A stretch of DNA of 64,000 nt, taken from NCBI RefSeq assembly GCF_025823185.1, contig NZ_JACKVK010000005.1, positions 248,001 to 312,000 on the forward strand, in the 5' to 3' direction. Numbering within the stretch: the stretch's first letter is position 1; every line of letters begins with the position of its first letter. Made by a program: the position numbers and the translations under genes. The notes beneath the pieces were generated by a model. That model saw nothing but the letters and a program-made list of their open reading frames with translations, did no database searches and was not told where the DNA came from. This DNA is from Mycobacterium yunnanensis (lineage in GTDB: Bacteria > Actinomycetota > Actinomycetes > Mycobacteriales > Mycobacteriaceae). This document shows positions 42,724-51,606 of this stretch, in pieces.

Positions 42724-43659
42724 ATGCGCGTCTTCGTCACCGGCGGGACCGGCCATTCCGGCTCGTACATCATTCCCGAACTCATCGCCTCCGGGCACGA
42801 GGTCACCGGCCTGGCCCGGTCCGATGCGTCCGCCGACGCCCTGACGGCCCTCGGCGCGGCGGTGCGTCGCGGCGACCTCGAGGACCTCGACGGGCTCAAG
42901 GAAGCCGCCGCGGACTCCGACGGCGTCGTCCACGTAGGTCACCGCCAAGACCTGCTGCCCTCCGGCGGAATGGACGCCGTCGCCGCCGCGGAGGTCCCCA
43001 TCATGGTCGCCTACGGCGAGGCATTGGCCGGAACCGGTAAGCCATTGGTCGCCGCGGGCAGCATCGGGTCGGCAGGCAGCCTGGGCCGCCCGGCGACCGA
43101 GGACGACCCAGCCCTACCCAACGGCGAGGAACATACGGGCACCCTGCGGGCCCGCAACGTGGTGGAGCGCACCGTCATTGGCCTCGCCGAGCAGGGGGTT
43201 CGATCGTCGATCGTGCGGCTGCCTCCCATCGCGCACAGTATGACCGATACAGCTGGCTTCCTGCCCGGGCTGATCGCACTCGGCAAGGAGAAGGGGATCG
43301 TCGGCTACCCCGGCGACGGCGCGAACCTGTGGGGCGCGGTGCACCTCCGCGACGCCGCCACCTTGTTCCGTCTGGCGCTGGAGAAGGGCCCGGCCGGCAA
43401 GTACTGGCACGCCGCGGAGGACGAGGGCACCCCGTTTCGCACGATCGCCGAAGCCATCGGGGAACGGCTGCACCTACCCGTCGTGCGCATTCCCGTCGAC
43501 GTCTTGATGCTGCCCGGATACTTCGGCCAATTCACCAACCTGGTCACCATGCATCTGCCGGCGTCCAGCCTGATCACCCGCCAGACCCTGGGCTGGGAAC
43601 CCACCCAGCCCACACTGCTCGCCGACCTGGACAACGGCCACTACTTCCCCGCCCGCTGA
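42724..43659 (+). CDS. NAD-dependent epimerase/dehydratase-like extended SDR
   Basis: The 311-residue protein has the extended-SDR motif TGGTGHSG at 7-14, a VVHVGH segment, and lacks the usual YxxxK in the expected place (around residue 140 it reads RARNVVE), as do many atypical SDRs that only bind NAD(P). AAGGA precedes ATG 42724. Relatives are annotated as NAD(P)-binding or 3-beta-hydroxysteroid-dehydrogenase-like proteins induced by MarR regulators. It is divergent from such a MarR gene and followed by an F420-type reductase. Confidence 0.82.
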   Translation: MRVFVTGGTGHSGSYIIPELIASGHEVTGLARSDASADALTALGAAVRRGDLEDLDGLKEAAADSDGVVHVGHRQDLLPSGGMDAVAAAEVPIMVAYGEALAGTGKPLVAAGSIGSAGSLGRPATEDDPALPNGEEHTGTLRARNVVERTVIGLAEQGVRSSIVRLPPIAHSMTDTAGFLPGLIALGKEKGIVGYPGDGANLWGAVHLRDAATLFRLALEKGPAGKYWHAAEDEGTPFRTIAEAIGERLHLPVVRIPVDVLMLPGYFGQFTNLVTMHLPASSLITRQTLGWEPTQPTLLADLDNGHYFPAR

Positions 43660-43760
43660 CGGTGCGCACGCTAGGAGCCCCGCCCACGGACACCCACCAC
43701 GCCGCGCGCTTCCGCCTGCGGCGGAGTAACCATCCATCCACGAGCACGACAGGATCTTCC

Positions 43761-44384
43761 ATGAGCACCATCAGCATCATCGGCACCGGAAACATGGCCA
43801 GCGCCATCGGCAAGCTCGCCGTCACGAATGGGCACACCGTCGAGATCATCGGACGCGATCAGGCCAAGGCCGCCGAGGTGGCCGACTCTCTCGGAGGGAG
43901 CACCACCACAGCTGAGTTCGGCGCCGTCCAGGCCGGGGACATCGTCATCGTCGCCCTGGGGTACGCCAACGTCGTTCCGGTCGTCACCCAGTTCGGAGAT
44001 GCCCTACGGGGCAAGGTGATCGTCGATGTCTGCAACCCGGTCACGCCGACAGCCGACGGGCTCGCCACCCCCGACGGCACCTCCAGTGCACGGATGGTCG
44101 CCGACGCAGCCCCGGCTGGCGCGAGCGTCGTGAAGGCGTTCAACACGACTTTCGGCGCCGTCTTGGCCAAGGGCCAGCCGGTGGACGTCCTGATCGCCGG
44201 CGACGACGAGCACGCCAAGACCCGCGTCGCCGAGTTCATCACGAGCCTCAACCTGCGGCCGCTCGACACCGGCGGCCTCAACATGGCGCACTACCTGGAA
44301 GCGACGGGCCTGGTGATGATCGGCCTCGCCCAACACGGAGTGGGACACTTCGACTTCGCGCTAGAGGTCACCACGCCACGCTGA
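43761..44384 (+). CDS. NADPH-dependent F420 reductase-like protein
   Basis: The 207-residue Rossmann protein has GTGNMASAIG at 8-17, IIGRDQAKA after the second strand (NADP type), and the string VKAFNTTFGAVLA, as in archaeal and actinobacterial F420:NADP oxidoreductases (FNO). True FNOs transfer hydride between F420H2 and NADP; several short homologues have lost F420 binding and are ferric-reductase or imine-reductase-like. ATG 43761 lies 101 bases after the epimerase-like gene, on the same strand, so a MarR-controlled operon is likely. Confidence 0.83.
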   Translation: MSTISIIGTGNMASAIGKLAVTNGHTVEIIGRDQAKAAEVADSLGGSTTTAEFGAVQAGDIVIVALGYANVVPVVTQFGDALRGKVIVDVCNPVTPTADGLATPDGTSSARMVADAAPAGASVVKAFNTTFGAVLAKGQPVDVLIAGDDEHAKTRVAEFITSLNLRPLDTGGLNMAHYLEATGLVMIGLAQHGVGHFDFALEVTTPR

Positions 44385-44479
44385 ATCACCCCACCACCGG
44401 CATCGTGGACGCCAGATACGCCGTGTCTCTGCGACATTCGACCAGATGAACATCTATGCAACAGGATTGAGGGCCGATC

Positions 44480-45223
44480 GTGGGAAGACTTGACGGCAAG
44501 GTGGCGGTAGTCACCGGCGGTTCCAGTGGCATGGCGCTCGCCGGGGCCAAGCTGTTCGTCGAGGAGGGCGCGCACGTCTTCATCACCGGCCGGCGCAAGG
44601 ACGCGGTGGACGACGCGGTGGCGTCAATCGGACGAAACGTGACTGGTGTACAGGCGGATTCATCAAACCTGGCCGATCTGGATCGGCTATTCGACGTAAT
44701 TCGACGGGAGAAGGGCTCCGTCGACGTGCTGTGGGCCAATGCCGGCGCGGCTCGAGAAGCCGCGCTCGGCACGATCACCGAGGAACACTTCGACGACACC
44801 TTCGGTCTGAACGCCCGCGGCACACTGTTCACGGTGCAAAAGGCGCTACCGCTGCTCAACGACGGCGGCTCGATCCTGATGACCGGATCCATCGCGTCGG
44901 TCAGGGGCTACCCATCCTGGGGTGTGTACGCAGCGAGCAAGGCCGCGCTGCACGCATACGCACGCGTCTGGGTGGCGGAGTTGAAGGACCGCAGAATCCG
45001 GGTCAACGTCTTGACCCCGGGCCAAGTCGTCGCACCCGGACTCGAGACGACCTTCGACGCCGAGACCGCGGCCGCAATGGAGGCGCGCGAAGCCCTCATA
45101 CCTCGGGGATCCAACGGACGGCCCGAGGAAATCGCCACGGCCGCACTGTTCCTCGCCTCCGACGACTCTGCCTTCGTCAACGGCCAGGAACTCATCGTCG
45201 ACGGCGGCACCACGGCCGTTTGA
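44480..45223 (+). CDS. SDR oxidoreductase, paralogue of the one at 36022
   Basis: The 247-residue protein has TGGSSGMA in place of TGGxxGIG at 12-19 (the last glycine is Ala), WANAGA, Ser in MTGSIASVRG and YAASK. The altered glycine motif may weaken cofactor binding but is seen in this subgroup. GTG 44480 has GAGGG upstream. Strings shared with 36022 (VFITGRRK, NARGTLFTVQKALPLL) show common descent. It is 95 bases downstream of the F420-type reductase gene and may belong to the same transcript. Confidence 0.87.
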   Translation: MGRLDGKVAVVTGGSSGMALAGAKLFVEEGAHVFITGRRKDAVDDAVASIGRNVTGVQADSSNLADLDRLFDVIRREKGSVDVLWANAGAAREAALGTITEEHFDDTFGLNARGTLFTVQKALPLLNDGGSILMTGSIASVRGYPSWGVYAASKAALHAYARVWVAELKDRRIRVNVLTPGQVVAPGLETTFDAETAAAMEAREALIPRGSNGRPEEIATAALFLASDDSAFVNGQELIVDGGTTAV

Positions 45224-45263
45224 CATTCAAGACTCGGCCACGTCTCATCCAGGTTCTGACGGC

Positions 45264-45617
45264 TCAGGGAGTTCGTTCGGCTCGCGGGAGGAGCCATTGG
45301 CCGTCGAGGATGGCCTGTCGTGGTCGGTAGACGCGGACCATGTAGTTCCATCCAAGGGTGATGGGAAGGCAGTTGGCCGCATCGGTCGGTTGTCCGCCGA
45401 ACTGGGTGATGACCGTGCCGTCGAGTGACCTGGTGGCAGTGATGTCGTTGAGCGAGTATGTGTTTCGTGGGTTGGGGGCGAAGTAGCCATTGGCGTCGTA
45501 GACGGTGATCGACCAGAACCCGTCGACGGCGTGGTTGAAGTACATGTCGGTTTCGGCCCGGATGAAGTTGTCCGGGTTCACTCGTACTAGGTCGGGCCGC
45601 TCGGACGCGTCGGTCAT
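45264..45617 (-). pseudogene. DUF1214 fragment, C-terminal module without DUF1254 part
   Basis: The 117-residue product matches the C-terminal DUF1214 domain (FIRAETDMYFNHAVDGFWSI, ITLGWNYMVRVYRPRQAI, DGQW). Full DUF1254/DUF1214 proteins are about 330-500 residues with an N-terminal DUF1254 domain, absent here. The start at 45617 overlaps the stop of another fragment of the same family (ATGA). It could be a small working protein, but the pairing of two partial modules suggests decay of a larger gene. Confidence 0.6.
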
Positions 45618-45805
45618 GGTGCGCTCCCTGCGATGCACGGGTGTAGGTCGGACAGTTGCCAGGTCTTGTTGAACAGTGATGGGGTCGGACCGTAGACGCG
45701 GAACAGGCATTCGAAGTCACCACCAGGGTCGCTCCTGGATCCCATCATCAGCCGTTGATGAGCTGCGTCGCCGTACGGCGGCACACCGACGTTCACCGTG
45801 CCCAT
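45614..45805 (-). pseudogene. Second DUF1214-type fragment, extreme C-terminus
   Basis: From ATG 45805 the 63 residues include MGSRSDPGGDFECLFRVYGP and LFNKTWQLSDLHP, the end of DUF1214-type proteins (Y/RxYGPx, KTWxLxD). The frame opens further upstream, but that part is unrelated. It overlaps the first base of the following fragment (ATGA). Two consecutive C-terminal ends imply remnants of two tandem DUF1254/1214 genes. Confidence 0.6.
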
Positions 45806-45974
45806 TCTTGCGGTCGGCTGCCGCGTGCACGCGGGATCAGTCTCGTTTGTAGACAAACGAGACGTCGCTGTGCATTGCTGTCTTCGGAGTCTCGAACTCT
45901 GGCGGCCGTCAGCCATTCGCTGAGAGGCGGGATCCGGAGTTCGCAGGCGATCGCCGCAATCAGCCAGAACCGGA

Positions 45975-46919
45975 TCAGTGTGGTCTCCGGCCAGCTCGTG
46001 AGGTGCTGCGACGGTATACGGTCGGGCTGACGCCGACGCGGTTCTTGAAGGTCGTGGCAAAGTGACTCGGATTGGAAAATCCCACGCTTGCGCTGATGTC
46101 GGTGATGCTGGTTTGGCTGCCCCACAGGAGGGCCTTGGCCCGCTCGATTCGTTGCTCGATCAGATACTGGTGGGGAGTCGTCCCGAACGCGGTCGAGAAC
46201 GCCGGCAGGAACGTGGCGGTCGTCATGTCGACCAAGGCGGCCAGCTCGTCCAGATCGATGCGGGAATCCAATTCCGAGTGAAGATAGTCGACGACGATCT
46301 GTTGGGCCCGCCGATCCATGTAGCGTGCGGCGCTGCCGGTCCGCCCGGAACTTGACTTGGCGGAGTAATGATCGGAGATGTGCAGTTGCATCGTCTGGGC
46401 CAGCGACTGACGAAACAGCGTTGCCGCGGCACCGTCGCGATGGGCTTGACCGGCAAGACGCTCCACCAGTCGATGCAGCAACGTGTCGGGATACCCGACA
46501 CGCGGTGCAAGTTCTCGCTCACCGAAAGCAATTACCGGAACGACGATCTCACAGAAGCCGACGGTATCTCCTTGCGCGAGAGCGGCGTAACGCTGCCCGG
46601 CGGGTATGACCCACACGTCACCGACGCGGGGAAGGCAGTCACCCGAGGGGCCGCCATCGAACTCGATCTCCATCGACGTGAGATGTCCGCGCCGGTGAAC
46701 GACGAACACGTGGTGCGGCTCTTGGAAGCACCAGTCGGTCGGTGACTCCACCGTTTCGGCGACGAAGCGGAAGTCCAGACCTTGGAGCCGTAGACCGCGT
46801 TCTGCCACGACGACGCGTTCGCTGCGTTCCCGACGCCCATCCCAGACCTGCAATACAACCGCTCCCTGACCCGCCTCCCGACGTTTTCGAAGGTCGGCGA
46901 TTTTTCGAAGGCTTGCCAC
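45975..46919 (-). CDS. AraC-family regulator
   Basis: The 314-residue protein has a cupin-like N-terminal sensor (about 50-170, with RVGDVWVIPAGQRYAALAQG) and a C-terminal AraC domain (LAALVDMTTATFLPAFSTAF and ISASVGFSNPSHFATTFKNR). GTG 46919 has GAGG upstream. The frame extends to 47090, but that would overlap the divergent SDR gene at 46968. The AraC and SDR starts are only 48 bases apart, so their promoters must overlap and control is probably direct. Confidence 0.86.
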   Translation of the reverse strand: MASLRKIADLRKRREAGQGAVVLQVWDGRRERSERVVVAERGLRLQGLDFRFVAETVESPTDWCFQEPHHVFVVHRRGHLTSMEIEFDGGPSGDCLPRVGDVWVIPAGQRYAALAQGDTVGFCEIVVPVIAFGERELAPRVGYPDTLLHRLVERLAGQAHRDGAAATLFRQSLAQTMQLHISDHYSAKSSSGRTGSAARYMDRRAQQIVVDYLHSELDSRIDLDELAALVDMTTATFLPAFSTAFGTTPHQYLIEQRIERAKALLWGSQTSITDISASVGFSNPSHFATTFKNRVGVSPTVYRRSTSRAGRRPH

Positions 46920-46967
46920 TGTCGCCTCACGATAGCGTCCGGGCGCGCACATCGACGAGAGGAAGCA

Positions 46968-47747
46968 ATGCCCGACACCGTCAACACCATCGCCGGCAAG
47001 AACGTGTTGGTTGCAGGGGGTGCAAAGAATCTGGGCGGGTTGATTTCCCGTGACCTCGCCTCGCAGGGAGCCCGCGCGGTCACGGTCCACTTCAACAGTG
47101 AATCAACCCGCGCGGCCGCCGAAGAAACTGGCGAGGCCATCCGCGCCGCGGGGGTGCAGGCCCACCTAGTGCAGGGCGACCTCACCAGCGCGGCGGCAAT
47201 GACCACGTTGTTCGAGGATGCCAGCAGCACGATGGGATCGATCGACATCGCCATCAACACCACCGGCATGGTCATCAAGAAGCCGCTGCCGGACATCACC
47301 GAAGAGGACTTCGACACGATCTTCGCGATCAACGCCAAGACGGCGTTGTTCTTCATCCAGCAGGCCGGTGAGCATCTCTCCGAGCGAGGAAAACTCGTCA
47401 CGCTCGTCACCTCACTGCTGTCGGCCTACACCGGCCTGTACTCGATCTACGCCGGATCGAAGGCCCCCGTGGAGCACTTCACCCGTGCAGCGTCCAAAGA
47501 GTTTGGCAGTCGCGGGATCTCGGTCAACGCCGTGGCGCCCGGCCCCATGGAGACACCATTCTTCTACGGTCAAGAAACGAAGGAGTCCGCCGAGTTCAAC
47601 CAGAACGCCGCCGACTTGTCGAAGTACACCAAGACCGGCCTGACCGATCCGCGCGACATCGTGCCGTTGATTCGATTCCTCGTCAGTGACGGATGGTGGA
47701 TCACCGGCCAGACCATCCTGGCCAACGGCGGCTACACCACTCGCTGA
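46968..47747 (+). CDS. SDR oxidoreductase
   Basis: The 259-residue protein has an unusual cofactor motif GGAKNLGG in place of TGxxxGIG, a catalytic Ser in VTSLLSAYTG, YAGSK as the Tyr-Lys pair and a WWITGQTILANGG tail. The motif is nearer to FabI-like or NAD-specific variants. ATG 46968 has GGAAG before it. Its C-terminal 17 residues are closely matched by the orphan tail at 27502-27594, so a related gene once lay there. It is divergent from an AraC gene that likely controls it. Confidence 0.87.
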   Translation: MPDTVNTIAGKNVLVAGGAKNLGGLISRDLASQGARAVTVHFNSESTRAAAEETGEAIRAAGVQAHLVQGDLTSAAAMTTLFEDASSTMGSIDIAINTTGMVIKKPLPDITEEDFDTIFAINAKTALFFIQQAGEHLSERGKLVTLVTSLLSAYTGLYSIYAGSKAPVEHFTRAASKEFGSRGISVNAVAPGPMETPFFYGQETKESAEFNQNAADLSKYTKTGLTDPRDIVPLIRFLVSDGWWITGQTILANGGYTTR

Positions 47748-47754
47748 GGTCAAC

Positions 47755-47959
47755 CGTGCAGACGAGAGTGCCGACCTCCACCCCTGGCCGATCGCAAGGT
47801 TCGCCGACACCAACTCCCAGCATTCCCGCCCCGTCGACGAGCGTGCCGATGATGCCCAACCCCAACGGTGACGGCGCACTAGTTCCGTGTGATGGCACCA
47901 TCTGCACCAATCCCAATCACGGGGGCGGCGACGACCCGGACCGCGACACCCCGCCCTAG
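47755..47959 (+). pseudogene. Tail of a secreted Pro/Thr-rich protein without signal peptide
   Basis: The plus strand reads a Thr/Pro/Ser-rich segment, then VPCDGTICTNPNHGGGDDPD and a stop. This CxGTxCTNPNHGGG ending is a recurring C-terminus of small secreted mycobacterial proteins. No start codon with a signal peptide precedes it; the frame upstream runs into the SDR gene antiparallel to sense. It is most likely a truncated 3' part of such a gene. Confidence 0.5.
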
Positions 47960-48075
47960 CCCGGCCAGAACGGAATGCAGGGATGACTCCTACGGGCCCG
48001 TTGAGGATCACCCGGGCCTCAGGCGGGCCGTTGAGCCTCGCACTTCCCGCAGAGCCCGACGATGAGAGATCGACG

Positions 48076-48405
48076 ATGCCTTCAACGCTGACCCCCGAGG
48101 TGCGCTACCTCATCGACGCCGCCAATCGTGGCGACGTCGATGCATTTCTGGCGACGTTCACCTCGTACCAGGGAGTCGTCGACGACTGGGGGCGCAGGTT
48201 CCACGGACCAGAGGCCATCCGACGGTGGAGCGACGCCGAATTCATAGGAAGACAGGTGTCATTGAACGTCATCCACTTCTACTCGATCGACGAGACCGAA
48301 GTCGTCGTCATCGCCCAAGTCGGTGGTAACGGGTTCAATGGTCCGAGCACCTTCACCTTCCGCGTGGCACACGGCAAGATCACCGAAATGCGAATCACCG
48401 CTTGA
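48076..48405 (+). CDS. NTF2/SnoaL-like protein
   Basis: The 109-residue protein has the NTF2-like pattern: an N-terminal helix VRYLIDAANRGDVDAFLATF, then VVDDWGRRFHGPEAIRRWSD, and strand-rich remainder ending FTFRVAHGKITEMRI. NTF2-like proteins form a cone-shaped pocket and serve as isomerases, hydrolases or binding proteins. ATG 48076 fits the family length; the frame opens at 47983. It lies downstream of the SDR gene on the same strand and may be co-transcribed, but a remnant lies between them. Confidence 0.78.
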   Translation: MPSTLTPEVRYLIDAANRGDVDAFLATFTSYQGVVDDWGRRFHGPEAIRRWSDAEFIGRQVSLNVIHFYSIDETEVVVIAQVGGNGFNGPSTFTFRVAHGKITEMRITA

Positions 48406-48460
48406 GCGCGACGCACCGTCACCAGCCGTCACTGCCGGGCCCGCACCACCGGGACGACGC

Positions 48461-49534
48461 CTAGTAGCGGCGGTCGCTGCTGGCCATGACGGGGTGCACC
48501 TCGGTGTGGACGCCGTCGACGGTGGCGCCGGCAAACTGCAACGTCGTCGCGGCGTCGTTGATGTCGATCGGATAGTTCAGCGTGGGCTTGGACACCGCGT
48601 CAAGGCGCGCGGTCTGCTCGGCGGTGAGCGACACCTCCAGGGCGCGCAGGTTGTCGTCGAGGTGGGCCATCCGGCGCGCGCCGACGATCGGCGAGGTGAC
48701 GGCCGGGCGGTGCCGAAGCCAGGACAGCGCGACGGCGCCGGGGGTTTCGCCGATCTGCTCGGCGACGTCGACGACTGTCTCGATCACGTCGTAGTCGGCG
48801 TCGCTGGGTTCCCCTGTCAGCGCCACCCGCGCCGAGTCGGTGGCCGTACCGCGCCGGTAGCGTCCGGACAGCTGGCCACCACGCAGTGGGCTCCACGGAA
48901 GGACTCCCATCCCGGCGTCGCGGGCCAGCGGGATCAGCTCGCCTTCGACCGTGCGGGCCAGCAGCGAATACTCCACCTGCAGGGCCGTGACCGGCGGCCA
49001 GCCGCGCAGCAGTGCCATCGTGTGAGCTTGGGCGGTGAACCACCCAGGGGTGTTGGAGAAGCCGATGTAGCGCACCTTGCCGGCGCTGACCAGGTCGTCG
49101 AGAGTCCGCAGAGTCTCCTCGATCGGGGTGAATCGGTCGTAATTGTGCAGCCAGTAGAGGTCGACGTACTCGGTCTGCAGGCGGCGCAGGGTGTCGTGCA
49201 GCTGGTCGATGATGGCCTTGCGGCCTGCGCCGCCGCCATTGGGGTCGCCGGGATGCATGTTGGAGAAGAACTTCGAGGCCAGCACCACCCGGTCGCGGGA
49301 GCCGGGGCGCCGCGCGAAGTAGTCGCCGAGGATTTGCTCGGAGTGGCCGTTGGAGTAGAAGTTGGCGGTGTCGATGAAGTTGCCACCGCGCTCCAGGTAG
49401 GCGGTCAGCATGGCCTCGGATTCGTCGACCTCGGCGCCGATGCCGGTATCGGCACCAAAGCTCATGGCGCCCAGGCACATCGGGCTGACTCGCAGTCCGG
49501 AACGGCCGAGGGTGACGTAGTGGTCGAGAGGCAT
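48461..49534 (-). CDS. Aldo/keto reductase
   Basis: The 357-residue protein begins VTLGRSGLRVSPMCLGAMSF and has the AKR tetrad: Asp in FIDTANFYSNG, Tyr in the same segment, Lys in LASKFFS and His in DLYWLHNYD. IRYIGFSN-like VRYIGFSNTPGW follows, and the C-terminal cofactor loop PIVGARRMAHLDDNL. AKRs reduce aldehydes or ketones with NADPH. ATG 49534 has AAAGGAG. It is divergent from an AraC_N-type regulator across 114 bases, a common inducible AKR module. Confidence 0.92.
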   Translation of the reverse strand: MPLDHYVTLGRSGLRVSPMCLGAMSFGADTGIGAEVDESEAMLTAYLERGGNFIDTANFYSNGHSEQILGDYFARRPGSRDRVVLASKFFSNMHPGDPNGGGAGRKAIIDQLHDTLRRLQTEYVDLYWLHNYDRFTPIEETLRTLDDLVSAGKVRYIGFSNTPGWFTAQAHTMALLRGWPPVTALQVEYSLLARTVEGELIPLARDAGMGVLPWSPLRGGQLSGRYRRGTATDSARVALTGEPSDADYDVIETVVDVAEQIGETPGAVALSWLRHRPAVTSPIVGARRMAHLDDNLRALEVSLTAEQTARLDAVSKPTLNYPIDINDAATTLQFAGATVDGVHTEVHPVMASSDRRY

Positions 49535-49648
49535 CGAAGCTCCTTTGGGGATGTGCGGGGGAGGTCTCTTCCAGCACACCAGCGGCCGCGCGGGAGCGGT
49601 AGTCGGATTCTCGTCGCCTCTTGCACGATCCTGCTAGCTTCTCCTGTC

Positions 49649-50539
49649 ATGCCCCTCGACGAAATGCGCTCGCTGGTCGACCGGCACGCCGGGCGGACCG
49701 ACATCCCGGACGTGATCGTGTCGAAGGCCACCACGTCGTCGCCGCCCACGGCGTCGATGTCGCACCCGATCCTGGCGATCGTGGCGCAGGGCCAGAAGCG
49801 GGTGGTCAGCGGTGACCGGGTGCTCGACTACGGGGCTGGCCAATACCTGGTGGTGTCGGTGGATCTGCCGGTGGTGGGCCAGTACGTCGACGCTAGCGCG
49901 ATCGAGCCGTGCCTGGGGTTCGGCTTGCTGCTGCGGCCCGAGGAGATCGCCGCGCTCATGGTGCAGACGGGGTTGGCGCGTGACGGTGCACGCGAGCGGG
50001 AAACGCCGCCCGGCATCGCGGTGAGCGACGCCCCCGGCGAGATGGTCGACGCGGCGGTGCGGCTGTTGCGGTTGCTCGATAGTCCCGGCGATCGCGACGT
50101 TCTGGCACCGTTGATCAAGCGGGAGATCCTTTGGCGGTTGCTCACCGGTGACCAGAGTGCGATGGTGCGGCAGATCGGGCTGGCCGACAGCAACACCTCC
50201 GCGATCAGTGCTGCGATGGAGTGGATTCGCGACCACCACGTGGAGACCCTGCGTATCGAGGAGGCCGCCCGCGTCGCGCGGATGAGCGTGTCGTCGTTCC
50301 ACCGCCACTTCCGGGCGGTGACCGCGATGACCCCGCTGCAGTACCAGAAGCAGATCCGGCTGCAGCAGGCCAGGTTTCGTCTCTTGACGGCGCCCGACGA
50401 CATCGCGGGCGTTGGCCAGGCTGTGGGATATGTGAGCCCGTCGCAGTTCAGCCGTGAATACCGCCGCTTGTTCGGCGAGGCGCCGGGCCGCGACGCGCTG
50501 CGGCTGCGCGGGACCGCGCAGGACCAACTCGCGCTGTGA
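49649..50539 (+). CDS. AraC-family regulator, AraC_N type
   Basis: The 296-residue protein has an AraC_N sensor (HPILAIVAQGQKRVVSGDRV, QYLVVSVDLPVVGQYVDAS) and a C-terminal AraC domain (AARVARMSVSSFHRHFRAVT, GVGQAVGYVSPSQFSREYRR). ATG 49649 gives the usual start; the open frame extends far upstream across the AKR gene and is not real there. It is divergent from the AKR gene, the likely target. The domain order is shared with the regulator at 13350. Confidence 0.88.
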   Translation: MPLDEMRSLVDRHAGRTDIPDVIVSKATTSSPPTASMSHPILAIVAQGQKRVVSGDRVLDYGAGQYLVVSVDLPVVGQYVDASAIEPCLGFGLLLRPEEIAALMVQTGLARDGARERETPPGIAVSDAPGEMVDAAVRLLRLLDSPGDRDVLAPLIKREILWRLLTGDQSAMVRQIGLADSNTSAISAAMEWIRDHHVETLRIEEAARVARMSVSSFHRHFRAVTAMTPLQYQKQIRLQQARFRLLTAPDDIAGVGQAVGYVSPSQFSREYRRLFGEAPGRDALRLRGTAQDQLAL

Positions 50540-50578
50540 ATTCACCGACGCTAGCCGCCGACGGGAGACAGTTCTTTC

Positions 50579-51499
50579 CTATGACCGCGCGGGATCGGAG
50601 GAGCGGAGGTCCGCGAGGGTCTCGCGGGCGAGCCTCGCGAGTTCCCTCGTTGCGGGCGACAGGATCGCCGAGTCCTTCTGAATGAGCGCGACGGTGTCGT
50701 AGAGCGGCTCCTCCAATGGCAGGTAGATGATTCCGGGTGGCGAGATCGAGGATTCCGCAACGGCCTTCGACACGATCGTCTCCCCCGCGCCCGCAGCCAC
50801 GAGTTCGAGTGCGGTGTCAACCTGTTCGACCTCGATCAGGGGCTCGAGCACCAGGCCCCTCAGCAGGGCGCGGTCGGCGAGCTGACGACGGGTGGGGTCC
50901 CGCCATCCCGCGTGCGCGTCGTAGAGGATGAGGTTGGCGGCCGCCATGTCCTCGATGGACACCGGCCCGGTCCGCCAGGAATGGGACGTCGCGTACACCA
51001 CCTCGTCCCTGAGCAACGGCGTGACGGACAGTTCACGCGTATCGACGGGTAGGACCACCAAACCGGCCTCGAGGGCGCCGTCACGAACCAGGTCTGCGAC
51101 GTCCGCGGAGTTGACGCCGATGACGCGCAGACGCACGTTCGGGTAGCGGGCGTGGAACGACGTCAGCAGGTCGGCCATCGCGTAGTGCTTCGCATTGCGG
51201 AGGAGCCCGAACGACGCCACGCCGCCCTGCAGTCCTGTGATCGCCTTCAACGCCCGGTCGGCACCGTCGGCGGACGCCAGCGTCTGTTCGGCCAGGGGCA
51301 TCAACTCCTCACCGGGGGTGGTGAGGATCAGTCGACGCGCACCACGCACGAAAAGCGGTGTGCCGTAACTCTGCTCGATGCGACGAATGGTCTCGGAGAC
51401 GGTCGGCTGCGACATGTGCAGCTGCTTGGCTGCCGCCGTGAACGAGCCGCACCGCGCCGCCGTGACGAAGACGCGTAGCTGAATAAGCGACAGCGACAT
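50579..51499 (-). CDS. LysR-family regulator of the permease/HisD-like/nitrilase locus
   Basis: The 306-residue protein begins MSLSLIQLRVFVTAARCGSF, with helix-turn-helix QLHMSQPTVSETIRRIEQSY and effector-domain segments DGALEAGLVVLPVDT and ELVAAGAGETIVSKA. It is a standard LysR protein. It is divergent from the APC permease gene across 107 bases that contain a GCTA-N7-TAGC element. It should control uptake and conversion of the locus substrate; the inducer is unknown. Confidence 0.9.
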   Translation of the reverse strand: MSLSLIQLRVFVTAARCGSFTAAAKQLHMSQPTVSETIRRIEQSYGTPLFVRGARRLILTTPGEELMPLAEQTLASADGADRALKAITGLQGGVASFGLLRNAKHYAMADLLTSFHARYPNVRLRVIGVNSADVADLVRDGALEAGLVVLPVDTRELSVTPLLRDEVVYATSHSWRTGPVSIEDMAAANLILYDAHAGWRDPTRRQLADRALLRGLVLEPLIEVEQVDTALELVAAGAGETIVSKAVAESSISPPGIIYLPLEEPLYDTVALIQKDSAILSPATRELARLARETLADLRSSDPARS

Positions 51500-51500
51500 A

Positions 51501-51515
51501 GCTAAACACGATAGC
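51501..51515. promoter_or_regulatory. Possible LysR site upstream of the permease gene
   Basis: GCTAAACACGATAGC has four-base inverted ends (GCTA/TAGC) around seven bases, resembling a LysR T-N11-A box, directly beside the LysR start codon. Confidence 0.4.
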
Positions 51516-51606
51516 AGTCCTCGGTTTTCACAAGGTTGTCCTGTTGTTCAGGCGTTCATACGCTGGGCCCACCTCGACCGCGAACAGCATCCCCAGGAGG
51601 ATCACC

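Noticed and set aside
48323..49648. 442-codon N-terminal extension of the AraC frame at 49649
   Set aside because: It runs antisense through the aldo/keto reductase gene and ends at the conserved AraC start.
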